Shown here: positions 39,162 through 46,163 of the stretch, piece after piece
How the letters are laid out: each line of letters opens with the position of its first letter
Numbering within the stretch: the first letter of the stretch is position 1
Assembly: GCA_902626575.1 (NCBI GenBank)
Contig: CACOFY010000005.1
Coordinates: forward strand, 1-46,163
Direction: 5' to 3'
Source of the DNA: an uncultured Pelagibacteraceae bacterium
GTDB lineage: Bacteria; Pseudomonadota; Alphaproteobacteria; Pelagibacterales; Pelagibacteraceae
Length of the DNA: 46,163 bases
Notes under the pieces: generated by a model
What the model saw: the letters and a program-made list of their open reading frames with translations, nothing else
The model's database searches: none
What the model was told of the DNA's origin: nothing
Translations under genes and position numbers: made by a program

Positions 39162-40253
39162 TTACTTTAATGTTGCTGCGTGAGCCATTCCTAGCTTCGC
39201 ATTAGACATTTGAGCACCTGCCCAGAAAGGTACAGCTACATCAGCAAACTCTTTCATAGAGTCATAAACTTTTTTGAAAAATGCATTTTTCTCAGCATTT
39301 TTATTTAAAGTTGCTTTTGCTGCAGCCATATATTCTGTGAAATAGTCAGTTGGAGTATCTTCTAAAATTACTCCATGCTTAGTAGTAAGTTCTCTTAAAG
39401 CTTTTCCATTTTCATAGATTCTGTAGCTTAAAGATTTAGCTAGTGAAGCATTTGCTGCTACTTCTAGAGATTTTTTCTCATGGGCAGTCATTGCATTGTA
39501 TGTTTTTCCAGTAATATAAAAGTCAGCATTAACAACTACTTGGTGCAATCCTTGTAGGTAGTAATGTTTAAGAACTTTTTGGAAACCAAATGTTAAATCT
39601 GGCTTTGGACAACACCACTCTGCTGCATCAATTGTTCCTGCCTCTAGTGCTGGTAAAATATCTCCACCACCCATAGCTACAGATGCAATTCCAATATCTT
39701 TATATGTTTGTCCTGGAATTCCTGGAGGTGTTCTAAATTTATATTTTCTAAAATCAGCCATATTTTTTATTGGTTTAGGAAACCATCCTAAAGCCTCTGG
39801 GCCAACTGGTTGAAGCATAAATCCTTTAATATCTCTTCCCATTTCTTTCCATAGTTGGTCGTAAAGTTCTTTACCGCCACCGTATTGGAACCATGATAAG
39901 AATGCTAAGTTGTCTATACCTACACCACCACCTGCAACTGGCGAACCAAATAACATAGCGGCTGGGTGATCTCCTGACCAATAATGTGTCCAAGCAAAAC
40001 CACAATCTATAAGTCCTTTATCAACCGCATCTAGTGTTTCTTTTACTCCAACAACTGCACCTGCTGGTAAAATTTCAAATTTTAGTGATCCATCAGTTAA
40101 AGTCGTTACAGTGTCAGTAAAGTCTTTTAACATTTTTACCTCATCGGCTTTAGTGTTAAGGACGGTCTGACATTTAAGTGTTTTTGCATTAGCATTAGAT
40201 ACAAATCCAACTAATAAAAACGCAGAAAACATTAATGTAATGATTTTTTTCAT
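39162..40253 (-). CDS. dctP: TRAP transporter substrate-binding protein (DctP/TakP-like)
   Basis: Periplasmic solute receptor, 363 residues, with a signal peptide ending SNANA at residue 23. R174 in KFRTPPG is the family arginine that usually holds a carboxylate of the ligand. HYWSGDHPAAMLFGSP, GGGDILPALEAGTIDAAEW and the E212-W213 pair recall the TakP (alpha-keto acid) group, so an organic acid is a reasonable guess. The adjacent cysteine pair in AEWCCPKPD is unusual. An AAGGGGA ribosome-binding site lies just before the ATG, stronger than elsewhere in the window. The operon promoter should be in 40254-40361, though no clear -35/-10 pair stands out. Confidence 0.92.
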   Translation of the reverse strand: MKKIITLMFSAFLLVGFVSNANAKTLKCQTVLNTKADEVKMLKDFTDTVTTLTDGSLKFEILPAGAVVGVKETLDAVDKGLIDCGFAWTHYWSGDHPAAMLFGSPVAGGGVGIDNLAFLSWFQYGGGKELYDQLWKEMGRDIKGFMLQPVGPEALGWFPKPIKNMADFRKYKFRTPPGIPGQTYKDIGIASVAMGGGDILPALEAGTIDAAEWCCPKPDLTFGFQKVLKHYYLQGLHQVVVNADFYITGKTYNAMTAHEKKSLEVAANASLAKSLSYRIYENGKALRELTTKHGVILEDTPTDYFTEYMAAAKATLNKNAEKNAFFKKVYDSMKEFADVAVPFWAGAQMSNAKLGMAHAATLK

Positions 40254-40361
40254 TATTTTCCCCTTTTGTTTATTAAAATATTATCCTCTCAAAAAAAACA
40301 CCCATATACAAGCTTCAAAATGAAAAAAAGCTCATAAAAATCAATAAATTTACTTTATATG

Positions 40362-41954
40362 TTAAAAAATCTTATTCGCGCATTTTTTTGGTAAATATAC
40401 ACGTCTGAGTTTATTATAATACGACAATGGTAAGCTTTTAAAATTATAATGATTTATATCAATTTTTTTATTTTTAATTAATAATTTATTTAAGTTAATG
40501 TCCTCTCTGATAAAAATAGCTTTCTCTTGGGATACATCTGTTTGAATATTTTTGTAAAAATTATCATCTAATATTGTTAAACCATCGTAATAATTCTTAA
40601 GAACCCTTTCATCATATCCAGGTATTAATTGTCCACTTTTAAAATAATCACTTATTAGAAGATGATAGTAATGGTCACTAGTTAGATTGTAAAATTTTTC
40701 TATATTACTACAATTTTTTTTAACTGAACTTACAATTTTTTTTAATTCACCAAAATGGTGCCAAACATCATTATTAAATCTCATATATTTAAATTGATCG
40801 AAGTTAGGATTATTAAAACTTTGTTTTTTTTCCGATTTAACCAAGAAAATTCTGTTTGCTTGTCCTTTTTCAAAAGGGTTCGAAAACGGAATAAAAAGTA
40901 TAAAAGTTAAGATTAAAAATTGCTTAATTTGAAATTTTTTAATTTTATAAAGTAAATAAAAAGTTACAATTAAACCTAATATTATACCATTAAATACTCG
41001 AAATGCCTCAAATTTAAATACTAAAAGATAATTTAAAAAAATAGAGATAAGAGAAATATAAAAAATATTATTGTTATTAAGTTTTTTGATTAAAAATAAA
41101 AGAATATAGGTAATGCAAGATATATTTATTATTAAAAACAAAATATAGTGAGGTCTATAATAAAAGTTTTTAATTAGATCTATTACAAAATTTTTTATCA
41201 AAATTAATAATGATCCGCCAGTTAATTCAATAAATATATCTGAAATATCATGCCTGATCCAATATTCAAAGTTTCCTTTGAAATATAAATAAGTCAGAAA
41301 AGCTAACAATGGTAAAAAAAAACCACCTATAAATGTAGAAATATATTTATAATAATTTTTCTTCTTATTATCGAGATAAATTAAGTAAATTGTTGTAAAA
41401 AAAATTAAATAAGAGCAAATTTTAAAACTGTCACTTATTAAATATATAGATTGAATTAAAACTCCATAAATAAAATATGAGATATAAGTTTTGTAAAAAT
41501 ATAAATACAAACCAAGTGATAGGAAAAAGAACAGTAAATAAGTATGCCATGGAAAGACTGTGAATGGTTGAAAAAAAAAAGTGATGAATAAAAAAAAATA
41601 ACAGTAATTATTATTAGTAAATTTTTTAATTAACAAAGAAGTAAAAAAAATTGAAAGAGCATATATTACAGAAGTAAAAAAAAATATAGGATAAACTGAG
41701 TCTGTCAAACTATAAAGTATGGAATGTATTATTGTGGTTAAAATACCATAGTGAATAAAGGTTTCTTTAAATGGAATTTTTTCGTTAAGATAATCATTGG
41801 CAGATGACGCAACTAAACCCCAATGGAATCCATCATAAATATATATTCCTTGGAAGTTTGATAGTATTATTGAATAAATACAGAATAAAAAGATAATGGA
41901 ATAAAAATATTTATTACTATCTTTAATATTGTTTATAAAATTATTTAGATTCAA
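40362..41954 (-). CDS. Polytopic membrane protein, GT-C glycosyltransferase-like
   Basis: I do not recognise a specific family. The 530 residues contain about 11 hydrophobic helices in the first 360, then a soluble domain of about 170 residues. The first extracytoplasmic loop, IYIYDGFHWGLVASSANDYL followed by IPFKETFIHYG, is like the loop after helix 1 in GT-C type membrane glycosyltransferases, but the usual paired acidic residues are reduced to a single D with H nearby. A role in adding sugars to surface polymers is possible and unproven. The start is TTG at 41954, overlapping the upstream gene by 14 nt. It is among the most AT-rich coding DNA in the window. Confidence 0.6.
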   Translation of the reverse strand: MNLNNFINNIKDSNKYFYSIIFLFCIYSIILSNFQGIYIYDGFHWGLVASSANDYLNEKIPFKETFIHYGILTTIIHSILYSLTDSVYPIFFFTSVIYALSIFFTSLLIKKFTNNNYCYFFLFITFFFQPFTVFPWHTYLLFFFLSLGLYLYFYKTYISYFIYGVLIQSIYLISDSFKICSYLIFFTTIYLIYLDNKKKNYYKYISTFIGGFFLPLLAFLTYLYFKGNFEYWIRHDISDIFIELTGGSLLILIKNFVIDLIKNFYYRPHYILFLIINISCITYILLFLIKKLNNNNIFYISLISIFLNYLLVFKFEAFRVFNGIILGLIVTFYLLYKIKKFQIKQFLILTFILFIPFSNPFEKGQANRIFLVKSEKKQSFNNPNFDQFKYMRFNNDVWHHFGELKKIVSSVKKNCSNIEKFYNLTSDHYYHLLISDYFKSGQLIPGYDERVLKNYYDGLTILDDNFYKNIQTDVSQEKAIFIREDINLNKLLIKNKKIDINHYNFKSLPLSYYNKLRRVYLPKKCANKIF

Positions 41955-42198
41955 ATTTTTTAATTATTTTTTCAAAATTTTTTATATAAAAAATTTTTTT
42001 TTCCTCGCTTAATTCACTTTCAGCAAGTTTTTCTAATTTTTGATCAAAAATGTTTACAATAAACGCGTCAAACTGGTTTGACTTAATTATGCTTAGAATT
42101 TCATTCTTGATAATGGACACTGAATATTTAAAAAGAATTAAAATAGAAAATATTGCAATAAATAAATAAATAAGTATTTTTTTAAGATTATTACTCAT
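41941..42198 (-). CDS. Small anchored protein of unknown function, 85 aa
   Basis: An N-terminal hydrophobic helix (about 8-33) is followed by a charged, mostly helical tail of 50 residues, with repeated E/K and the end KKFESK. It overlaps the start of the GT-C-like gene by 14 nt, so the two are likely co-translated and functionally linked. No family recognised. It is divergent from the GMC oxidoreductase gene, 74 nt away. Confidence 0.6.
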   Translation of the reverse strand: MSNNLKKILIYLFIAIFSILILFKYSVSIIKNEILSIIKSNQFDAFIVNIFDQKLEKLAESELSEEKKIFYIKNFEKIIKKFESK

Positions 42199-42272
42199 GT
42201 TATTATTATAAGTTACTATTTCAAAAATTTTAATAAAAAAGTATATGTTAAATAGAGATTTACATAATTTTT

Positions 42273-43892
42273 ATGAGTGATTTTGATTATATAATTGTTG
42301 GAGCTGGATCAGCTGGTTGTGTACTAGCTAATAGGTTGTCAAAAAACTTTAATAATAAAGTTTTATTGATTGAAGCTGGTGGAAAAGATAGCTACCCATG
42401 GATACATATTCCTGTAGGATATTATAAAACTATGCACAATCCAAAAGTGGATTGGTGCTTTCATACTGAAAAAGATGAGACAATGAATAATAGATCAATT
42501 AGATATCCAAGAGGCAAAACCTTGGGTGGTAGTTCTTCAATAAATGGACTTTTATGGATTAGAGGCCAAAGTAATGATTATGATAATTGGAAACAACAAG
42601 GAAATAAAGGATGGGGATGGGATGATGTTTTGCCTTACTTTGTAAAATCAGAAAATAACGAGCTTGGTAAAAGTAAATATCATAGTGACTCGGGTCCAAT
42701 CATGGTTGCTAATAAAAAGATTAAATTAAAAATGCTCGATGAATTTATAAATGCTGCTGAAGAAAGTGGAATTCCAAAAACTGATGATTTTAACACAGGG
42801 GATAATTTTGGAGTTGGTTTTTATCAATTTACAACATCACACAGTAAGTTTGGTCTTAAATTAAGGTGCAGTTCTGCGAAAGGATATTTAAATCCTGTTA
42901 AGAGTAGAAAGAATCTAAAAATTATAACAAATGCGGTTGTACAAAAAATTATTTTTGAGAATAAAAAGGCGGTTGCTTTAAGCTATATGATTGGAGATAA
43001 AATATTTGAGGTAAAATCAAATAAAGAAATAATTTTATCAGCAGGTTCAATTGGATCTCCACATATATTACAAATTTCAGGAGTTGGTGATGTTCGAAAA
43101 CTGAAAAAGCATGGTATAGATATTAAAAAAGATCTCAAAGGTGTTGGAAAGAACCTTCAAGATCACCTTATGTTTAGACCTGTTTATAAGGTAAAAAATC
43201 TTAAATCTTTAAATAGAAAAATTAATAGTCTTTTTGGAAATTTTTTGATTGGTTTAGAATACATTTTCAATCAAAGCGGTCCAATGACAATGGGGGCGAG
43301 CCAAGTATGTGGTTTTGCAAAAAGTGATAGTTCTAGAGCCACACCAAATTTACAATTTCATGTTCAGCCAATAAGTACTGACATACTTGGTGCAACAAAG
43401 CTACATGATTTTGAGGGCATTACTCCAACCGTAGCCAATGTTAGACCAACAAGCAGAGGTGAAATTAATATAGTGAGCAAAAATATTAATGATAATCCAA
43501 AAATTAAAATGAATTATCTTTCAACTGATGATGATCGGTATGTAGCTGCACAAGGACTAAAATTAGTCAGAAAAATTATGCTTGAAACAAAAACTTTTAA
43601 AAAATATGAGCCTGAAGAATATAGGCCTGGTTCACATATTCAAAATGATGAGGAGCTTGTAAAAGCTGGAAGTGATTTCACCCAGACAATATTTCATCCA
43701 GTTGGCACATGTAAAATGGGAAGTGATGAAAATGCAGTTGTAGATGATAGATTAAAAGTCCATGGTATAGAAAATTTAAGAGTAGTTGATGCTTCTATTA
43801 TGCCAAATATTACATCTGGAAACACTAATGCACCAACTATTATGATTGCAGAGAAAGCTTCAGACATGATACTAGAAGATAATCTATCATGA
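42273..43892 (+). CDS. GMC-family FAD-dependent alcohol oxidoreductase (BetA-like)
   Basis: Flavoprotein oxidising primary alcohols, choline-dehydrogenase group, 539 residues. The FAD dinucleotide motif VGAGSAGCVLANRL is at 9-22, the GMC signature GKTLGGSSSINGLLWIRG is near 85-102, and the catalytic pair H475 (FHPVGTCKMG) and N519 (SGNTNAPT) is intact. No betaine aldehyde dehydrogenase or betaine transporter is adjacent, so choline is not supported as substrate by context. It overlaps the terC-like gene by 4 nt (ATGA). Confidence 0.9.
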   Translation: MSDFDYIIVGAGSAGCVLANRLSKNFNNKVLLIEAGGKDSYPWIHIPVGYYKTMHNPKVDWCFHTEKDETMNNRSIRYPRGKTLGGSSSINGLLWIRGQSNDYDNWKQQGNKGWGWDDVLPYFVKSENNELGKSKYHSDSGPIMVANKKIKLKMLDEFINAAEESGIPKTDDFNTGDNFGVGFYQFTTSHSKFGLKLRCSSAKGYLNPVKSRKNLKIITNAVVQKIIFENKKAVALSYMIGDKIFEVKSNKEIILSAGSIGSPHILQISGVGDVRKLKKHGIDIKKDLKGVGKNLQDHLMFRPVYKVKNLKSLNRKINSLFGNFLIGLEYIFNQSGPMTMGASQVCGFAKSDSSRATPNLQFHVQPISTDILGATKLHDFEGITPTVANVRPTSRGEINIVSKNINDNPKIKMNYLSTDDDRYVAAQGLKLVRKIMLETKTFKKYEPEEYRPGSHIQNDEELVKAGSDFTQTIFHPVGTCKMGSDENAVVDDRLKVHGIENLRVVDASIMPNITSGNTNAPTIMIAEKASDMILEDNLS

Positions 43893-44467
43893 GCGAACAA
43901 ATATTAATTTTTTCTCAAATTGTATTTATTGATTTAGTCCTTGCTGGTGATAATGCAATTATTATTGGGATGGTTGCATCTCAGTTTCCTCCTGAACAAA
44001 GAAAAAAAATAATTTTTTGGGGAATAGGTGGAGCTGTTCTTCTAAGAATTATTTTAACATTATTAACGGCTTATCTTCTACAAATTACAGGCTTAAGATT
44101 AATTGGAGGGATAGCACTATTATACATATGCTATAAACTTTATGTCGATGTTATAAAAAAATCTTCAAAAGAAAATGAAAACATTAAAGTTGATAATTCC
44201 AGTTTTTTAAAAGCAATTTGGACAGTTCTTTTAGCAGATTTTACAATGAGTTTAGATAATGTTTTGGGAGTGGCGGGAGCTGCAAAAGATCATTATGGTT
44301 TATTAATTTTTGGTTTAGTATTGTCAATAATTCTTATGGCAACAGCTGCAACACTTATATCTGGATGGATAAAAAAATATACTTGGATTGGATGGGTTGG
44401 ATTGATAGCTATACTAGCAGTGGCTATTGATTTGATTTATACTGATTTAAAAATACTTGTTTTATAA
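43889..44467 (+). CDS. TerC/YjbE-family integral membrane protein
   Basis: A 192-residue membrane protein with about seven helices. The paired motifs DLVLAGDNAIIIGM (15-28) and ADFTMSLDNVLGVAG carry the conserved acidic residues (D15, D21 and the D of SLDN) thought to bind metal ions. TerC-family proteins are linked to tellurite resistance and manganese export. The short YjbE-type form here is most likely a metal-ion exporter, but no mntR-type or manganese riboswitch signal is visible nearby. Confidence 0.85.
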   Translation: MSEQILIFSQIVFIDLVLAGDNAIIIGMVASQFPPEQRKKIIFWGIGGAVLLRIILTLLTAYLLQITGLRLIGGIALLYICYKLYVDVIKKSSKENENIKVDNSSFLKAIWTVLLADFTMSLDNVLGVAGAAKDHYGLLIFGLVLSIILMATAATLISGWIKKYTWIGWVGLIAILAVAIDLIYTDLKILVL

Positions 44468-44468
44468 A

Positions 44469-45236
44469 ATGTTTTTAAAAAAATATAATTTAAAAAATAA
44501 AATTGCTTTAGTATCTGGTGCTGGTAAAGGTCTTGGTAGAGCTTGTGCCATTGCTCTAGCAGAGGCAGGTTGTAATCTAATTATTATAAGTAGAACTAAG
44601 AAAGATCTTGATGAGGTTTCAAAAAAAATTAAGAAATTAAAAGTAAAATGTAAATCTTTTGTTTGTGACATAACTAATTATGATCATTTAAAAAATTTTA
44701 TTAACAAACAGCCAAGAATAGATATTCTTATAAATAATGCAGGTAATAATATTCCAGAACATTTTACAAAAGTTAAAAGAAAGAATATGGAGTATTTGGT
44801 AAAAGTTAATACTATTGCTGCATTTAATCTTGCTCAGCTTTGCACTTTAAAAATGATTAAACTTAAAAATAGAAAAAAAGTTGGTGGAGCAATTGTTAAT
44901 ATGTCTTCACAAATGGGACATGTTGGTGGACCTATAAGAAGTGTTTACAACATGACTAAATTTGGTCTTGAGGGTTTAACAAAAGGTATGTCAATAGATC
45001 TAGCAAAGTATAATATTAGAGTTAATACAGTTTGTCCTACTTTTGTAGTGACGCCAATGACAAAAAAATTTCTAAAAAATAAAAAATTTAAAAGGGAAGT
45101 TTTGGGAAATATTCCCCTTAGAAGATTTGCAGAGCTTTCTGATGTCGCTAGTGCAGCAGTTTTTTTAGCATCAGATGCTGCTTCAATGATAAACGGAACG
45201 TCTTTATTAGTTGATGGTGGATGGACTGCAAAATAA
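44469..45236 (+). CDS. SDR-family oxidoreductase
   Basis: Short-chain dehydrogenase/reductase, 255 residues from the ATG at 44469, 1 nt after the terC-like stop. A TTG at 44457 is also in frame but lies inside the previous gene. Motifs: SGAGKGLG (16-23), NNAG (89-92), and catalytic S147, Y160, K164 (YNMTK). The R42 of SRTKK after the second strand suggests NADP(H). The substrate is unknown. It is distinct from the other SDR of the window, sharing only family motifs. Confidence 0.87.
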   Translation: MFLKKYNLKNKIALVSGAGKGLGRACAIALAEAGCNLIIISRTKKDLDEVSKKIKKLKVKCKSFVCDITNYDHLKNFINKQPRIDILINNAGNNIPEHFTKVKRKNMEYLVKVNTIAAFNLAQLCTLKMIKLKNRKKVGGAIVNMSSQMGHVGGPIRSVYNMTKFGLEGLTKGMSIDLAKYNIRVNTVCPTFVVTPMTKKFLKNKKFKREVLGNIPLRRFAELSDVASAAVFLASDAASMINGTSLLVDGGWTAK

Positions 45237-46030
45237 TTAAAATTTTATTGATTTTTATATTTTTAACAACAACTGTTCAAGCTGTTGAATTTAAGGGTAA
45301 GTTCATTCAAGGCCATTTTATTATTGGTAAAACTGATCCTAATGCTCAAATTACAATTGATAAAAAAAAAATAAAAGTAACCAAGGATGGTTTTTTTGCT
45401 TTTGGTTTAGGACGAGACAGAAAAAATGATGTTGTAATAATCAAAAGTTTAAGTGGAGAAGATAAAAAGATTATAAAAAAAGTTTTAAAAAGAGAATATA
45501 AAATACAAAGGATTGATGGATTAGATAAAAAAAAAGTAACACCTCCTGAAGAAGTATATGAAAGAATAAAAAATGAAAATAAATTGATAGGTAAAGCTAG
45601 ATCTATAAATAGTAATTTAGTATTTTTTAAAGAGAAATTTATTCAACCTCTAGATAATGCAATTATAACTGGAGTTTACGGAAGTCAGAGAATACTGAAC
45701 GGTAAACCAAGATGGCCACATTATGGATTAGATTTTGCAGGAGATTTAGGAACACCAATTAAAGCTATGGCTGATGGAGTGGTAACTTTGGCTGAAAAAA
45801 ATTTATATTACACTGGGGCAACTTTAATTTTTGATCATGGTCATGGGATATCAACTTTATATATGCATATGGATGAATTATTTGTAGAAAAAAATGATAT
45901 TGTTAAACAAGGTGATATAATTGGTACAGTTGGGTCAAGTGGTAGATCTACTGGACCTCATTTAGATATTAGGTTAAATTGGTTTAATGTAAGACTAGAT
46001 CCAGCTACTGTATTGGATATAAATAAATGA
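45221..46030 (+). CDS. M23-family metallopeptidase, exported, with HxD variant motif
   Basis: Cell-wall endopeptidase-like protein, 269 residues. A signal peptide ends near residue 21 (TTTVQA). An N-terminal beta-rich domain is followed by the M23 domain from about residue 140. Zinc ligands H167 and D171 (HYGLD) and catalytic H216 (YMHMDE) are present, but the final motif is GPHLDIRL (H247, D249) where LytM-type enzymes have HLH. Asp may replace His as zinc ligand. The start overlaps the SDR gene by 16 nt; the next gene starts within its stop (ATGA). Confidence 0.88.
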   Translation: MDCKIIKILLIFIFLTTTVQAVEFKGKFIQGHFIIGKTDPNAQITIDKKKIKVTKDGFFAFGLGRDRKNDVVIIKSLSGEDKKIIKKVLKREYKIQRIDGLDKKKVTPPEEVYERIKNENKLIGKARSINSNLVFFKEKFIQPLDNAIITGVYGSQRILNGKPRWPHYGLDFAGDLGTPIKAMADGVVTLAEKNLYYTGATLIFDHGHGISTLYMHMDELFVEKNDIVKQGDIIGTVGSSGRSTGPHLDIRLNWFNVRLDPATVLDINK

Positions 46031-46163
46031 AAATGAATACCCAAGAAAAATTAAGTAATAAATTAGTAAAAGCTTTTTTAAAAAATAAAATAATATCTCC
46101 ATTACCTCCTATTTTCACAAAAAAATTAGAAAATGCCGATAAGTTTAGAAAATTATGTGAAAG
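46027..46163 (+). CDS. Unidentified protein, 5' end only
   Basis: ATG at 46027 overlaps the M23 stop and the frame stays open to the window edge, about 45 residues. The sequence has an amphipathic start (SNKLVKAFLKNK) and the phrase ISPLPPIFTKKL followed by an A-x-x-F segment. This faintly recalls the N-terminus of 2-keto-4-pentenoate hydratase-like proteins, where a helix and a PLPP-type turn precede the domain. That resemblance is too weak for a name. Confidence 0.5.
   Translation, partial: MKMNTQEKLSNKLVKAFLKNKIISPLPPIFTKKLENADKFRKLCE

Noticed and set aside
40300..40335. AGCTT/AAGCT inverted repeat upstream of dctP as a riboswitch or terminator
   Set aside because: Only 5 bp of stem with an A/T loop; too weak to call, and no known riboswitch core is visible.

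Overview
The window looks like a piece of a streamlined, very AT-rich alphaproteobacterial chromosome, most probably SAR11 (Candidatus Pelagibacter or a close relative). This is inferred from the visibly low GC, gene spacing of 0-2 nt or short overlaps, single-copy housekeeping genes, an editing-domain-free short ProRS, a DUF1467 protein, RNase J, a 14-gene mitochondrial-type complex I operon and a TRAP uptake system. I ran no database search; all names rest on motifs read in the translations.

Region 1 (1-2213, minus strand): translation genes rpsB, tsf and frr (frr is cut by the window edge). A structured 5' leader and a promoter precede rpsB. pyrH, usual between tsf and frr, is absent.

Region 2 (2214-25871, minus): an unbroken run of 22 genes in 23.7 kb with no gap above 2 nt. 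It begins with nuoA-N (respiratory complex I) and continues through birA, coaX, rnj, a DUF1467 gene, proS, lolE-like, lolD and dnaE.

Region 3 (25872-32264, minus): tRNA-Val(UAC) and tRNA-Asp(GUC), then the proteostasis block tig-clpP-clpX-lon (transcribed in that order), with tRNA-Leu(UAG) just upstream of tig.

Region 4 (32265-34928): small genes on both strands: a 57-aa membrane protein with a family-5 uracil-DNA glycosylase, a YbgC thioesterase, a 46-aa membrane protein, a DUF3047 periplasmic protein, a 68-aa lipoprotein and a 42-aa exported peptide. Several are too short for routine gene calling.

Region 5 (34918-40253, minus): an uptake operon, dctP-[hairpin]-dctQ-dctM-NCS1 permease-SDR dehydrogenase. 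It pairs a TRAP transporter, a nucleobase-family permease and an oxidoreductase, so import followed by oxidation is inferred.

Region 6 (40362-42198, minus): a two-gene, extremely AT-rich unit of unknown function, with a small anchored protein and a polytopic GT-C-like protein.

Region 7 (42273-46163, plus): a tightly packed operon of a GMC oxidoreductase, a TerC-family membrane protein, an SDR, an M23 peptidase with an altered zinc motif, and the start of one more gene.

I found no CRISPR array, insertion sequence, prophage or integrase. The best candidates for something under-described are the rpsB leader with two mutually exclusive pairings, the small-gene cluster of region 4, and the two-gene unit of region 6.
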